19,273 nucleotides of DNA from Micavibrio aeruginosavorus (GCA_003240795.1 QFNK01000007.1:1-19273); one strand, 5' to 3'; shown: positions 1 to 7,511, counted from the stretch's first letter. Program-made: numbers and translations. The notes: a model not told the origin generated them from the sequence alone.

Positions 1-1010
1 GAGAAATGCTCCGTGAATTTGGAAAGGCGTTTGAACAACTCTGCACCCAGCGCCGAAATTTCCGCCGCGTTTTTTGCCATTTCCACCTGACGCCATGACA
101 GGCCGACGACGCGCAGCAGCGAAATGATAAGCGTCGGCGATGCGATCACGACATTGTTTTCGGAGGCGTAATCGACGATGTTCGGGTCGCTCTGCAAGGT
201 CGCGCTGAACACGACTTCGGAAGGAAGGAACAGGATCACGAAATCGCATCCTGCGATATTTTCCTGATACGATCTTGCACCCAATGCCTTTACGTGACCG
301 CGCACGGCGCGCGCCATGTTCGCCTTGATCGTTTTCAGCTCGTCTTCTGAAAGGTCGTCGTCGAGGCGGGCGATATGATCGTTGATCGGCGCCTTGGAAT
401 CGATGGCGATTTTAAAGCCGTCATGCAGGTTGATGATGACGTCCGGGCGGCCGCCGCCCTCGATCGCGGTCTGGGTTTCGTAATGCGTGCCTTTTTTCAG
501 GTGCGCCTTTTCAAGAATGGTTTCGAGGACGAATTCGCCCCACTTACCCTGCGCCGCCGGATTGCGCAGAACGCCCGTCAGTTTCGAGGTTTCGCGGTGC
601 AGATGCTGGAGGTCGTCGCGGATCGTCTTGTCGGTCGCTTTCAACTCTTCGACCATACCGCTCATACGCTGAAGATGCGCTTCGACGGGCTTGACCATCT
701 GTTCAATGGCGATGGAGCGTTTTTGCAGATCGTGTTCGCCGTCTTTCTGCGCGGCGCGAAGACGTTCGGCGGCCAGCGCCAGAAATTGTTCGTTGTTGGA
801 TTGCAGCGCCATTTGCGCGATGCCGCGGAAATGATCGCCCAGCGCTTCCCGCTCGCTTTCCAGCTTCGCCTCAAGCGCGGCTTTTTCCGTGCGCTCCTTT
901 GCGAGTTTCAGCGCAAAAACCAGCGCGCCAATGGCCGCGCCCGCGCCAAACCCTATGCCAAGGGACAGCGGATCGATAGCAAGTTCTTGTAACGGCGGCA
1001 TATTATTCAT
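1..1010 (-). CDS. rmuC: DNA recombination protein RmuC, 5' part (cut by left window edge)
   Basis: About 336 codons are visible; the C-terminus lies outside the window. The start is the ATG at 1010-1008, giving MNNMPPLQEL. A short hydrophobic segment near residues 14-30 (GIGFGAGAAIGALVFAL) suggests an N-terminal membrane anchor. A Glu/Ala-rich coiled-coil region follows to about residue 150. Then comes the RmuC nuclease-like core, recognisable from NPAAQGKWGEFVLE, GGGRPDVIINL and FKIAIDSKAPI, where the conserved Asp, Asp and Lys resemble a PD-(D/E)XK arrangement. RmuC proteins are known to limit recombination at inverted repeats; the biochemical role is poorly defined. The gene diverges from the next gene with only 38 bases between starts, so the promoters must be very compact or overlap the coding ends. 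I made the family assignment from the conserved core by eye and am confident of it. Confidence 0.9.
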   Translation of the reverse strand, partial: MNNMPPLQELAIDPLSLGIGFGAGAAIGALVFALKLAKERTEKAALEAKLESEREALGDHFRGIAQMALQSNNEQFLALAAERLRAAQKDGEHDLQKRSIAIEQMVKPVEAHLQRMSGMVEELKATDKTIRDDLQHLHRETSKLTGVLRNPAAQGKWGEFVLETILEKAHLKKGTHYETQTAIEGGGRPDVIINLHDGFKIAIDSKAPINDHIARLDDDLSEDELKTIKANMARAVRGHVKALGARSYQENIAGCDFVILFLPSEVVFSATLQSDPNIVDYASENNVVIASPTLIISLLRVVGLSWRQVEMAKNAAEISALGAELFKRLSKFTEHF

Positions 1011-1037
1011 GATAAGCTACCTTAAACACTGTTTCGC

Positions 1038-1043
1038 AGGAGA
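1038..1043 (+). promoter_or_regulatory. Ribosome binding site deciding a TTG start
   Basis: AGGAGA lies five bases before the TTG at 1049-1051. The next in-frame ATG, at 1094, has no comparable site in front of it (it is preceded by GGCAACGCC). The longer reading also keeps the charged residues and the Arg-Gly before the hydrophobic stretch, which the pilin-like interpretation needs. Confidence 0.6.
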
Positions 1044-1048
1044 TCAAA

Positions 1049-1735
1049 TTGAATTCTGACAAACATAGCGCGCGCGCCATCCGCGGCAACGCCATGATTT
1101 ATATCCTGATCGCCCTTGGACTGCTCGGCGCACTGACCGTCGTCCTCACGCGGCAGAACAATCAAGGCGGCAGCGGCGATCTGGACGCAGACCGTACGGA
1201 GCTTCTCGCTTCACAAATCATGACTTACACAACCACGGTCAAGGCGGCGATAGATCAGATGACGCTGATAGGCACGCCTGTTTCTGCCATCGATTTCGAT
1301 CGTCCGAGCGATGTCAATTTCGACACCGCCCCTTATACGAAAAAGCTCTATCATCCGGAGGGCGGCGCGCTGAGTTATTCGCCGCCAAATCCTGGTATTT
1401 TTGTTTCAGGCCTCAGCAACCCGGATGCCGGATGGTATGTCGGCCGCTTCAACAACGTGGACTGGACGCCGACAACGGCGCAGGATGTCGTGCTGACCGC
1501 ATGGGGCGTGAATTCTCAGGTCTGCGCGCTTCTGAACAAGAAAATCACGGGAAGCACAACCATTCCGGCGTTGTCATCCGCCCGCTCGCGGCTGGTCAAC
1601 GTCACCTATCACAGCACGGCAAACGCGAATTTCACCCCGTCCGATTGCGCGGCGTGTGAAGAGAAGCCGTCCCTTTGCGTATCAACGGACAGCGGCGCGG
1701 TGTTCGTATTCTATTCGGTTATTTCAGCGCAATAA
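1049..1735 (+). CDS. Membrane-anchored pilin-like protein of unknown function
   Basis: 228 residues from a TTG start supported by a good ribosome binding site. The N-terminus has charged residues, then Arg12-Gly13, then a hydrophobic helix at about 15-33 (MIYILIALGLLGALTVVL), followed by a polar helix around 45-75. This layout is like a type IV prepilin or pseudopilin, with Gly13 as possible cleavage point. The usual Glu at mature position 5 is absent (Tyr there), so processing is uncertain. The rest is probably an exported globular domain with cysteines 159, 200, 203 and 210; CAACEEKPSLC near the end could form disulfides or a metal site. The last 17 bases overlap the 3' end of engB on the other strand. 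An ordinary single-pass protein with no pilus link is the alternative. I do not recognise a named family. Confidence 0.7.
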   Translation: MNSDKHSARAIRGNAMIYILIALGLLGALTVVLTRQNNQGGSGDLDADRTELLASQIMTYTTTVKAAIDQMTLIGTPVSAIDFDRPSDVNFDTAPYTKKLYHPEGGALSYSPPNPGIFVSGLSNPDAGWYVGRFNNVDWTPTTAQDVVLTAWGVNSQVCALLNKKITGSTTIPALSSARSRLVNVTYHSTANANFTPSDCAACEEKPSLCVSTDSGAVFVFYSVISAQ

Positions 1736-2351
1736 TTGCGGCGCGCAGCTCTTCCATACCGGCTCCGCTTTCGGAGCTGGTGGCAAAGACGTCCGGATAA
1801 GCGGCAGGATGTTTTTGAAGCGCGGCCTTGATGTTAGCGCATATTTCCGCCAGCTCTTTCGCCGATGTCTTATCGGCCTTGGTCAGGACGATGCGGTAAT
1901 TGACCGCCGCCTTGTCCAGCAGACCCATCAGATGCACATCGGATTCCTTCAGCCCGTGGCGCGAGTCGATCAGGATCAGCACGCTGCGGAGGTTGGGGCG
2001 GCCGCGCAGATATTCGAAAATCAGGTTGTCCCAATTGTTACGGGTCTGTTTCGACACCTTCGCGTAGCCATAGCCCGGCATATCGACCAGATAGACATGC
2101 CCGCCGAGATTGAAGAAGTTCAGCTGCTGCGTCCGGCCCGGCGTGTTGGAAGTCTTCGCCAGCGTGTTGCGGTTCGTCAGTGCGTTGACGAGTGACGACT
2201 TGCCCACGTTCGAACGGCCGGCAAATGCAATCTCCGTAAAGTCCGGAGGCGGCAGTTGCTTCAAATCGGCGGACCCCCACATGAAATCGCAGTTGCCTGC
2301 GAAAATCTTGCGCGCTTCCTCGATCTGTTCGGGTGAGAAAGTGTCTTCCAT
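1719..2351 (-). CDS. engB: Ribosome biogenesis GTP-binding protein EngB (YihA/YsxC)
   Basis: 210 residues, usual family length. The GTPase motifs are all visible: G1 GRSNVGKSS at 45-53, the switch I TPGRT around 70-74, G3 DMPGYG at 90-95, G4 TKAD at 157-160 and the G5 serine pair near ATSSESG. EngB is an essential TRAFAC-class GTPase that acts in assembly of the large ribosomal subunit. Its ATG shares one base with the stop of yidC (TAATG), so translation is probably coupled, and it is the last gene of the rpmH-rnpA-yidD-yidC-engB operon. Its stop lies inside the tail of the convergent pilin-like gene and I see no terminator between them, so the two transcripts are likely to overlap at their 3' ends. 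Confidence 0.96.
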   Translation of the reverse strand: MEDTFSPEQIEEARKIFAGNCDFMWGSADLKQLPPPDFTEIAFAGRSNVGKSSLVNALTNRNTLAKTSNTPGRTQQLNFFNLGGHVYLVDMPGYGYAKVSKQTRNNWDNLIFEYLRGRPNLRSVLILIDSRHGLKESDVHLMGLLDKAAVNYRIVLTKADKTSAKELAEICANIKAALQKHPAAYPDVFATSSESGAGMEELRAAIIALK

Positions 2352-4240
2352 TACTTCTTCTTTTTCTTTTTCGGCTTTGGCGCGGATACCGCTTTCGGCT
2401 CGCCGTCGATCGCGTCTTCGATCTTGTGCTCGAGGACTTCGAGTTCAGGGTGAACGGTCGGGCCTTCGCTGATTTCCTTTTCCAGTTCCTTGTTCACCTT
2501 GTCTTTGGTGAACAGGTGAACGGGAACGCCCATGCGCTTCATGATCACGGCCTGCTGGATGATGGCGAGGATGTTGTTCACCGTCCAGTAGATGACCAGA
2601 CCGGCGGCGAATTTCGCCATGATGAACGTCATGAAGTACGGCATGATCGCAATCACCTTCGCCTGGATCGGATCTTCCGGCGGCGGGGAGAGGTTTTTCT
2701 GCACGATCATCGCAATCATCATCAGAAGCGGCCATGCGCCGATCATCAGGAAGTGCGGCGGCGTCCACGGGATCAGGCCGAACAGGTTGAAGATGGTCGT
2801 CGGGTCCATCGCGGAGAGGTCATGCACCCATCCGTAAAACGGCGCGTGACGCATTTCGATCGTGTTCGACAGCACTTTGTAGAGTGCGAAGAAGATCGGA
2901 ATCTGGATCAGGATCGGCAAGCATCCGGCCGCAGGATTGACGTTGTTGCGCTGATACAGCGCCACCAGTTCCTGCTGCAGCTTCTGCTTGTCGTCCTTGT
3001 ATTTATGACGCAGGTCGTACATTTCCGGCGCGACCTGACGCATCTTTGCAAAAGATTTGTAGGACGTGTTCGCCAGCGGGAAGACAAAGATACGCAGCAC
3101 GCAGGTGAAGATGATGATGGCGATACCGAAGTTGCCCGTCAGTCCGTAGAGGAAGTTGATGGCGAGGAAGAACGGTTTCGTCAGGAAGTAGAACCATCCG
3201 AAATCAACGGCGAGGTCGAAATGCGGGACGCCCCATTTTTCCTGATACGCCTCCAGCAATTTCAGTTTCTTTGCGCCGGAATACACGTTGATCGCATAGT
3301 TGCCTTCCGCGCCAGAAGCGACGTTGACCGCGGGGCCGGTGAGGTCGACCTGATAACGGTCTTTATCCTTAAGGCCTGTTGGATTCGTGGAAATAAAACG
3401 GTAGCGTGTCTCGGCCCCCTGCACCGCAGGCGCGATCGCCGTCAGCCAGTATTTGCCCGTGAGACCGATCCAGCCATTCGCCGTGGAGAAATTCTGCTCC
3501 GGCTTTTTCTTGAAATCCTTGTAATCGAATTCTTCGAGGCTTTCACCCAGATAGCCGATAGGGCCTTCGTGAATAACGCCGAGATTCATGAAATCTTCCG
3601 GCAGGCCGTGTTCGGTCGCCAGCGCATAAGGGTAAAGCGTTACGCTCTCGCCCGTGTTGTTGATAACGCGATTGTCGATGGAAAACGCAAAATTCTCATC
3701 CACCGTGAAGACGCGTTCGAAGACAAGGCCGTTCGGCGCGGTGTAGGTCAGCGTGACGGGCGTTTGCGGCGTCAGGGTTGCTTCGCCGCCTTTTACTTTC
3801 CAGACAGTGTTGGCATCAGGAATGTTTTTCGCCAGATCGCCTGCCGCCGTCCAGCCTGTTTCAACATAACGCGGGTGCGGCGTGCGCGCGGGGGATAGGA
3901 CATGGACATGCTCCTTGCGCTCCACCGTTTTGTAGTAATCTTCGAGCTTGATGTCATCGAGGCGCGCGCCACGCAGGTTGATCGATCCCGTCAACGCCGG
4001 TGTTTTGATATCCACACGCGGGGTTTCGCCGACAACGTCCTCGACCGGGCGGATTTGGACGGCAGCCGTCTGCGCGACGACGGCGCTGTTCATGCGCGCC
4101 TGTTCGGCGGCGCGGCGCATCTGCTCCGCATGCGGACGGCCGATAAAATAATCATAGGACAGCCACATCGCGATGGACAGAACGGCAAAGATGATCAGGT
4201 TGCGTTTGTCCTGCGGGTGCATTTCGTCACGGTTTTGCAT
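2351..4240 (-). CDS. yidC: Membrane protein insertase YidC
   Basis: 629 residues from the ATG at 4240 (MQNRDEMHPQDKRN). YidC inserts and folds inner-membrane proteins, alone or with SecYEG. Visible are the first membrane helix (LIIFAVLSIAMWLSYDYFIG), a large periplasmic domain to about residue 350, and the conserved five-helix core from about 370 (FGIAIIIFTCVLRIFVFPL, NPAAGCLPILIQIPIFFALY, LVIYWTVNNILAIIQQ). The C-terminus is very basic, ending PKPKKKKKK, which in YidC helps ribosome contact. A longer reading to 4348 is possible but would overlap yidD and adds residues unlike the family, so I rejected it. Only a weak purine-rich run precedes the chosen ATG. yidD ends 55 bases upstream; engB follows with a one-base overlap. 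Confidence 0.96.
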   Translation of the reverse strand: MQNRDEMHPQDKRNLIIFAVLSIAMWLSYDYFIGRPHAEQMRRAAEQARMNSAVVAQTAAVQIRPVEDVVGETPRVDIKTPALTGSINLRGARLDDIKLEDYYKTVERKEHVHVLSPARTPHPRYVETGWTAAGDLAKNIPDANTVWKVKGGEATLTPQTPVTLTYTAPNGLVFERVFTVDENFAFSIDNRVINNTGESVTLYPYALATEHGLPEDFMNLGVIHEGPIGYLGESLEEFDYKDFKKKPEQNFSTANGWIGLTGKYWLTAIAPAVQGAETRYRFISTNPTGLKDKDRYQVDLTGPAVNVASGAEGNYAINVYSGAKKLKLLEAYQEKWGVPHFDLAVDFGWFYFLTKPFFLAINFLYGLTGNFGIAIIIFTCVLRIFVFPLANTSYKSFAKMRQVAPEMYDLRHKYKDDKQKLQQELVALYQRNNVNPAAGCLPILIQIPIFFALYKVLSNTIEMRHAPFYGWVHDLSAMDPTTIFNLFGLIPWTPPHFLMIGAWPLLMMIAMIVQKNLSPPPEDPIQAKVIAIMPYFMTFIMAKFAAGLVIYWTVNNILAIIQQAVIMKRMGVPVHLFTKDKVNKELEKEISEGPTVHPELEVLEHKIEDAIDGEPKAVSAPKPKKKKKK

Positions 4241-4295
4241 TTTTCTTTTTCTTTCTGTGGCGGGCCCTAGAAATCCCGCAGTTTTACGGCGCGTT

Positions 4296-4589
4296 TCAGC
4301 GCGGTGTGTTTCGCGTGCGTTTATAGCCGATGATACCCCGCCAATCAATGCTGGCGGGTACGGGATCGTCCCATTGGCATGTCTTGTGCCACGGATGGCA
4401 TTTCAACAGCCTTTTCAAGGCGAGGGCTGAGCCCTTCAGCGCGCCGTGGCGTTCGACCGCTTCGGCGGCATAGGCGGAGCAGGATGGGTGAAAACGGCAC
4501 TTTCCGGCACCCAGCAGGGGCGATATTGCATAGCCGTAAGCACGGATGACGAGGGCAAGGCCGCGCGCGGGAACCCTAGTCCACCGCAT
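4296..4589 (-). CDS. yidD: Membrane protein insertion efficiency factor YidD
   Basis: 97 residues from the ATG at 4589, preceded by GGAAG with seven bases spacing. A GTG 33 bases further upstream is also in frame. The family signature is clear: an amphipathic N-terminal helix (LALVIRAYGYAISPLLG), then GKCRFHPSCSAYA with its two cysteines, and KRLLKCHPWH. YidD is a small inner-membrane-associated protein that assists YidC-dependent insertion. The start overlaps the end of rnpA by 14 bases, as is common for this gene pair, so expression is probably coupled. The C-terminus (KRTRNTPR) is basic. Confidence 0.94.
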   Translation of the reverse strand: MRWTRVPARGLALVIRAYGYAISPLLGAGKCRFHPSCSAYAAEAVERHGALKGSALALKRLLKCHPWHKTCQWDDPVPASIDWRGIIGYKRTRNTPR

Positions 4590-4953
4590 GGCCCATCTTC
4601 CGGATGCACCAGAGAAGATCACGGGTCAGCTCTTCATAGGGGCGCGTTACCGTGTCCTGCCGCGCGAGCAGGACGTAATCCATGCCTGTTTTTGCGTTGT
4701 TTGCCAGCACATCAGCGGCAACGGCGCGCAGGCGGCGTTTCATGCGGTTGCGGGCAACGGCGGATTTATCGGTTTTTTTGGTGGCAGTGAAGCCGACGCG
4801 CTTGATGTCCAGCCCGTTCGGGGCGGCCAGCACGATCATGCTTTTGGACACCCATTTGCCGCCAGGGTTGGCGGCATTGGCGTTCACCAATAAAAAATCG
4901 GACCGCTTTTTCAGGCGGTCCAATTTTTTCAATTCTTCACGGGTCGCTTTCAT
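4576..4953 (-). CDS. rnpA: Ribonuclease P protein component
   Basis: 125 residues. The signature RNRMKRRLR at 68-76 is the conserved basic helix that contacts the RNase P RNA. The preceding GFTATKKTDKSAVARNR and the N-terminal LKKRSDF also fit the family. The protein supports the catalytic RNA in 5' maturation of tRNAs. It lies 35 bases after rpmH, the near-universal bacterial arrangement, and overlaps yidD by 14 bases. The ribosome binding site is poor (ACAGG close to the ATG), so translation may depend on rpmH translation. Confidence 0.95.
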   Translation of the reverse strand: MKATREELKKLDRLKKRSDFLLVNANAANPGGKWVSKSMIVLAAPNGLDIKRVGFTATKKTDKSAVARNRMKRRLRAVAADVLANNAKTGMDYVLLARQDTVTRPYEELTRDLLWCIRKMGHAVD

Positions 4954-4988
4954 AACCTGTTACGGCGCGTTTCCACGCCGCCCAAGAA

Positions 4989-5123
4989 TTAGGCGCTCAG
5001 GCGCTTGCGGCCTTTCGCACGGCGGCGGGAAAGAACCTGACGGCCATCTGCCGTTGCCATGCGGGCACGGAAACCGTGGCGGCGGGCGCGAATGAGGCGC
5101 GAAGGCTGATAAGTGCGTTTCAT
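4989..5123 (-). CDS. rpmH: 50S ribosomal protein L34
   Basis: 44 residues, begins MKRTYQPSRLIRARRHGF and ends GRKRLSA. It is highly basic and has the standard length and sequence of L34, which sits in the large ribosomal subunit. AAGGA lies eight bases before the ATG. A consensus-like promoter lies about 50 bases upstream, so this is the first gene of the operon that continues with rnpA, yidD, yidC and engB. Confidence 0.97.
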   Translation of the reverse strand: MKRTYQPSRLIRARRHGFRARMATADGRQVLSRRRAKGRKRLSA

Positions 5124-5170
5124 GGGACTGATCCTTACTAAACTGTATTAATATTCGAATTTCGGTGGCT

Positions 5171-5199
5171 GTTGTATCGCGGTTGAGGCCTTCTGTCAA
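5171..5199 (-). promoter_or_regulatory. Probable promoter of the rpmH operon
   Basis: Read on the minus strand: TTGACA (5199-5194), a 17-base spacer, then TACAAC (5176-5171). The -35 box is perfect and the -10 box matches four of six positions. It lies about 50 bases before the rpmH start and faces the correct way. This is the best-matching promoter in the window. Confidence 0.7.
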
Positions 5200-5249
5200 T
5201 TTTTCTTGCGATTTTATCTGACGGGCTTCATAGTACCGAACAGTCAGGC

Positions 5250-5280
5250 TTGATTTTCAGGCACTTACCCGTGCTATGAT
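5250..5280 (+). promoter_or_regulatory. Candidate promoter for the 206-residue gene
   Basis: TTGATT at 5250-5255 and TATGAT at 5275-5280, with a 19-base spacer. If read as CTATGA, which is nearer alphaproteobacterial -10 boxes, the spacer is 18. The ATG follows about 48 bases later. Boxes and spacing are imperfect, so this is tentative. Confidence 0.4.
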
Positions 5281-5327
5281 AAGAGCCGAACCACACAAAT
5301 CTACCATTTCAGGGCAGGATTTTCGCC

Positions 5328-5948
5328 ATGTATCAAGACAATAACTGGGTTCCCGTTGAAGGAGAAGAGCTGGCAGGCTTTCTCGATCAGGTCAATCCGA
5401 TCGGCGGAAAATACAGGGTCAGCCCGGCGACGACGCGCGTCGAATACCGTATGCTGCCGTTTTATGACCAGGTTGCGATGATCCGCGTGAAGGACCCGTC
5501 CTGGACGCCCGCGAACCTCTTTATCTATTACCTTACCGATCAGGGCAATCTGTACTGGCTGAACGGCACGTCTCCGCCGATCCATGAGGTCAATGCCAAG
5601 GCGCCTGTTAAAATTACAGACGATAACGTATTGGAATATCTGAAATTTTTCTGCTTTTTTGTTCGTGGCGAAGAAGGCCCGTTCCTGATCGCAGAGAATA
5701 TGGACGATCCATACATCCCCAAAAACATCGACGCCCGGACGCGCTCGGTCATGGAAGGCACGATCCACCCCGCCACGTATGAAAGCCGCAATGAGAAGGG
5801 CTTTTTCATGTGCGATGCCGTGGTTTACTACTCCAATGCCCTGTTTACCGCCAATTTCGCGGTTCAGCCGGGCGGGATGATTGAAATGCTCAACGACGAC
5901 CCTATCGCCGCAGACCTTTCGGTCAGAATAGACGCCCCGATCGCCTGA
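5328..5948 (+). CDS. Unrecognised 206-residue protein
   Basis: Starts at an ATG with AGGA eight bases upstream. No signal peptide or convincing membrane helix is visible; the most hydrophobic run is a short YLKFFCFFV near residue 110. The protein is acidic to neutral and rich in aromatic residues, and looks like a soluble folded domain. Codon use resembles the neighbours, which supports a real gene. I do not recognise a family. It lies upstream of, and on the same strand as, the IcmD-IcmC fusion, with 134 bases between; a separate extended -10 in the gap means they need not be one transcript. It could be an accessory or substrate of the secretion system, but only proximity suggests that. Confidence 0.7.
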   Translation: MYQDNNWVPVEGEELAGFLDQVNPIGGKYRVSPATTRVEYRMLPFYDQVAMIRVKDPSWTPANLFIYYLTDQGNLYWLNGTSPPIHEVNAKAPVKITDDNVLEYLKFFCFFVRGEEGPFLIAENMDDPYIPKNIDARTRSVMEGTIHPATYESRNEKGFFMCDAVVYYSNALFTANFAVQPGGMIEMLNDDPIAADLSVRIDAPIA

Positions 5949-5996
5949 TAAAGGCGCTAACCCTTTGGAAAGACTTTTTAACTAATCTGCGAGAGT

Positions 5997-6014
5997 GCAG
6001 AACTGCGTTTCTGC
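5997..6014. other. Small hairpin in the gap before the fusion gene
   Basis: GCAGAA (5997-6002) and TTCTGC (6009-6014) form a perfect six-base stem with a six-base loop. No T run follows on either strand, so it is not a standard intrinsic terminator. It lies about 50 bases after the stop of the 206-residue gene and may only be chance or mRNA end protection. Confidence 0.3.
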
Positions 6015-6042
6015 GCCAAATTTCCATTCGGCAAAGCCGTTA

Positions 6043-6051
6043 TGGTATAGT
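6043..6051 (+). promoter_or_regulatory. Candidate extended -10 promoter for the IcmD-IcmC fusion gene
   Basis: TGGTATAGT matches an extended -10 (TGnTATAAT) at all but one position. I see no good -35 box at 16-18 bases upstream. The gene starts 31 bases further on. Confidence 0.35.
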
Positions 6052-6082
6052 TGAAAGTAGATAGAGTTGGGTCATTAAGAAC

Positions 6083-7015
6083 ATGATGAGATTGATCGCA
6101 TTTTTTGGTTTTGTGATGGTAGCGGCCGTTATCGGCGACGCCGGACAGGCATTTGCTGCGCAAGCACCATCTGGCGGCTCCACCCTCGGCTCCATGATCA
6201 ACAATGTCCGCGAGAGCGGATTCCGCATCCCCGATCTTCTTTCGATGGCATCCTACCTGTTCGGTATGTATCTGGGCGTGATGGGGATCAAAAAGGCGAA
6301 AGAGCATGTTGAAAGTCCGCAGAACATGCCTTTCTGGGAGGCCGGCAAGCGGCTTCTCGCCGGCGGTGCGTTTTTCGCGCTTCCGTTCGTTGTCGGCGTT
6401 GTAAAAAACACGATCTCCGCCCGCGACGCGGATATCACCTATTCCGGTTTCAACGGCAAGGCATCGGGAGGCGGTCTGGACTCCATGATGGTCCGCCTGA
6501 TTTCCGACATTCTTGTTCCGAGCCTTCACATCATCGGATGGTTCGGATGGATCGCCGGATTGTTTCTGGTTTTCATCGGCATTTCGCGCCTGATGCAGAG
6601 CGAGCAGCAAGGCCCGAAAGGTCCCGCCGGTATCGGCACGATCATGACCTTCATCATTGCGGGATGCCTCTTCTCGCTGAACAGCATCATCACATATCTG
6701 AACAACAGCGTTTTCGGCAGCAGCAAGCTGTATACGAACGCCACGCTTGTCTACACGCAAGGCCTTGGCGATTCAGCGGCGCATGCCCATGCGGTTATTT
6801 CTTCCATTCTTGCCTTCTGCGTTATTCTCGGCTGGATCAGCATCGTGCGCGGCCTCTTCATCATGCGCGGCATATCCGAGGGCAGCGGTCAGGCGTCCAT
6901 GATGGCGGCGCTTACACACCTGATCGGCGGCGTCATGGCGATCAATCTGGGCGCGGTTATCAACGCGGTTCAGGCGACGCTCGATATCGCGAAATACGGG
7001 ATCAAGTTCACGTAA
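6083..7015 (+). CDS. IcmD/DotP-like and IcmC/DotE-like fusion, type IVB secretion membrane protein
   Basis: 310 residues. A signal peptide (about 1-26, ending AFA before AQAPS) precedes an IcmD/DotP-type module at 49-112. Over 64 residues this module matches the separate IcmD gene of this window (13719-14108) at about 31 positions by my ungapped count, including LGV-GI, HVE-P and RL-AGG-FALP. After it, residues 131-310 hold four probable membrane helices (about 135-165, 178-202, 232-257, 270-293) and a tail (MMAALTHLIGGVMAINLGAV) like the IcmC/DotE/DotV (TraQ) family, at about the size of a normal IcmC. These are inner-membrane components of type IVB systems whose exact role is unsettled. No clear ribosome binding site precedes the two ATGs at 6083 and 6086. 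A strong terminator follows. The IcmC assignment rests on motif memory, the IcmD match on direct comparison. Confidence 0.75.
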   Translation: MMRLIAFFGFVMVAAVIGDAGQAFAAQAPSGGSTLGSMINNVRESGFRIPDLLSMASYLFGMYLGVMGIKKAKEHVESPQNMPFWEAGKRLLAGGAFFALPFVVGVVKNTISARDADITYSGFNGKASGGGLDSMMVRLISDILVPSLHIIGWFGWIAGLFLVFIGISRLMQSEQQGPKGPAGIGTIMTFIIAGCLFSLNSIITYLNNSVFGSSKLYTNATLVYTQGLGDSAAHAHAVISSILAFCVILGWISIVRGLFIMRGISEGSGQASMMAALTHLIGGVMAINLGAVINAVQATLDIAKYGIKFT

Positions 7016-7040
7016 GGTTTTCCGAGGGGGAAAAGAGGGG

Positions 7041-7074
7041 AAAAATAAAGGGGCCGATGCGCCCCTTTATTTTT
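7041..7074. terminator. Bidirectional intrinsic terminator
   Basis: A perfect 14-base stem (7041-7054 with 7061-7074) and a six-base loop. The GC core GGGGC/GCCCC is flanked by A/T tracts, so a T run follows the core on both strands. It lies between the convergent fusion gene (+) and the PII gene (-) and should stop both transcripts. Confidence 0.9.
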
Positions 7075-7091
7075 TCAATTCATTCTATCTT

Positions 7092-7430
7092 TTACAGCGC
7101 GTCGGCACCGGTTTCGCCAGTGCGGATGCGCACGGCGCTGGTCAGGTCATAAACAAAAATCTTGCCGTCGCCGATGCGGCCCGTACCGGCCGTGTTCTGG
7201 ATCGCCTCAACCACCGCTTTTTCCATCTTGGCGGGAATCGCGACCTCTATCTTTACCTTCGGCAGGAAATTCACGGAATATTCCGCGCCGCGGTAGATTT
7301 CCGTCTGGCCTTTCTGGCGGCCAAAGCCTTTGACTTCCGTCACGGTCAGCCCCTCGACGCCCAGCGCGGTCAGCGCCTCACGCACATCATCGAGTTTAAA
7401 CGGCTTGATTACGGCCATAACCATTTTCAT
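7092..7430 (-). CDS. Nitrogen regulatory protein PII (GlnK/GlnB)
   Basis: 112 residues, the exact usual PII length, from the ATG at 7430 with AAGGAG nine bases upstream. An in-frame start 33 bases further up would add residues foreign to the family. The T-loop with uridylylation site Tyr51 (EIYRGAEY) and the two PROSITE-type regions (YRG-EY; GTGRIGDGKIFV) are intact, so trimer formation, ATP/2-oxoglutarate sensing and uridylylation should be possible. PII proteins report carbon/nitrogen status to targets such as glutamine synthetase adenylyltransferase, NtrB and AmtB. No amtB or glnA is adjacent, so I cannot decide between GlnK and GlnB and give no symbol. It diverges from the UbiH-family gene. 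Confidence 0.93.
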   Translation of the reverse strand: MKMVMAVIKPFKLDDVREALTALGVEGLTVTEVKGFGRQKGQTEIYRGAEYSVNFLPKVKIEVAIPAKMEKAVVEAIQNTAGTGRIGDGKIFVYDLTSAVRIRTGETGADAL

Positions 7431-7446
7431 GACAGACGGCTCCTTG

Positions 7447-7475
7447 CTTGTTTGCTGTGTCAAAGGGTTCTATAT
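7447..7475 (+). promoter_or_regulatory. Candidate promoter for the UbiH-family gene
   Basis: CTTGTT (7447-7452), 17 bases, CTATAT (7470-7475), resembling the alphaproteobacterial CTTG--N17-CTATAT pattern. It lies in the 81-base gap between the divergent PII and monooxygenase genes. The -35 box is only a partial match. Confidence 0.4.
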
Positions 7476-7511
7476 AGGTAGCAACTTTCACATAGGACGT
7501 AAAGAAGCGTC

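Noticed and set aside
2333..3898. Long plus-strand open frame of 521 codons
   Set aside because: It lies wholly antisense to yidC, whose protein motifs are unmistakable; the translation is Arg/His/Asp-rich with no domain, as expected of a shadow frame in GC-rich DNA.
4241..4348. Upstream extension of yidC
   Set aside because: It would overlap yidD and add residues unlike any YidC N-terminus before the membrane helix.
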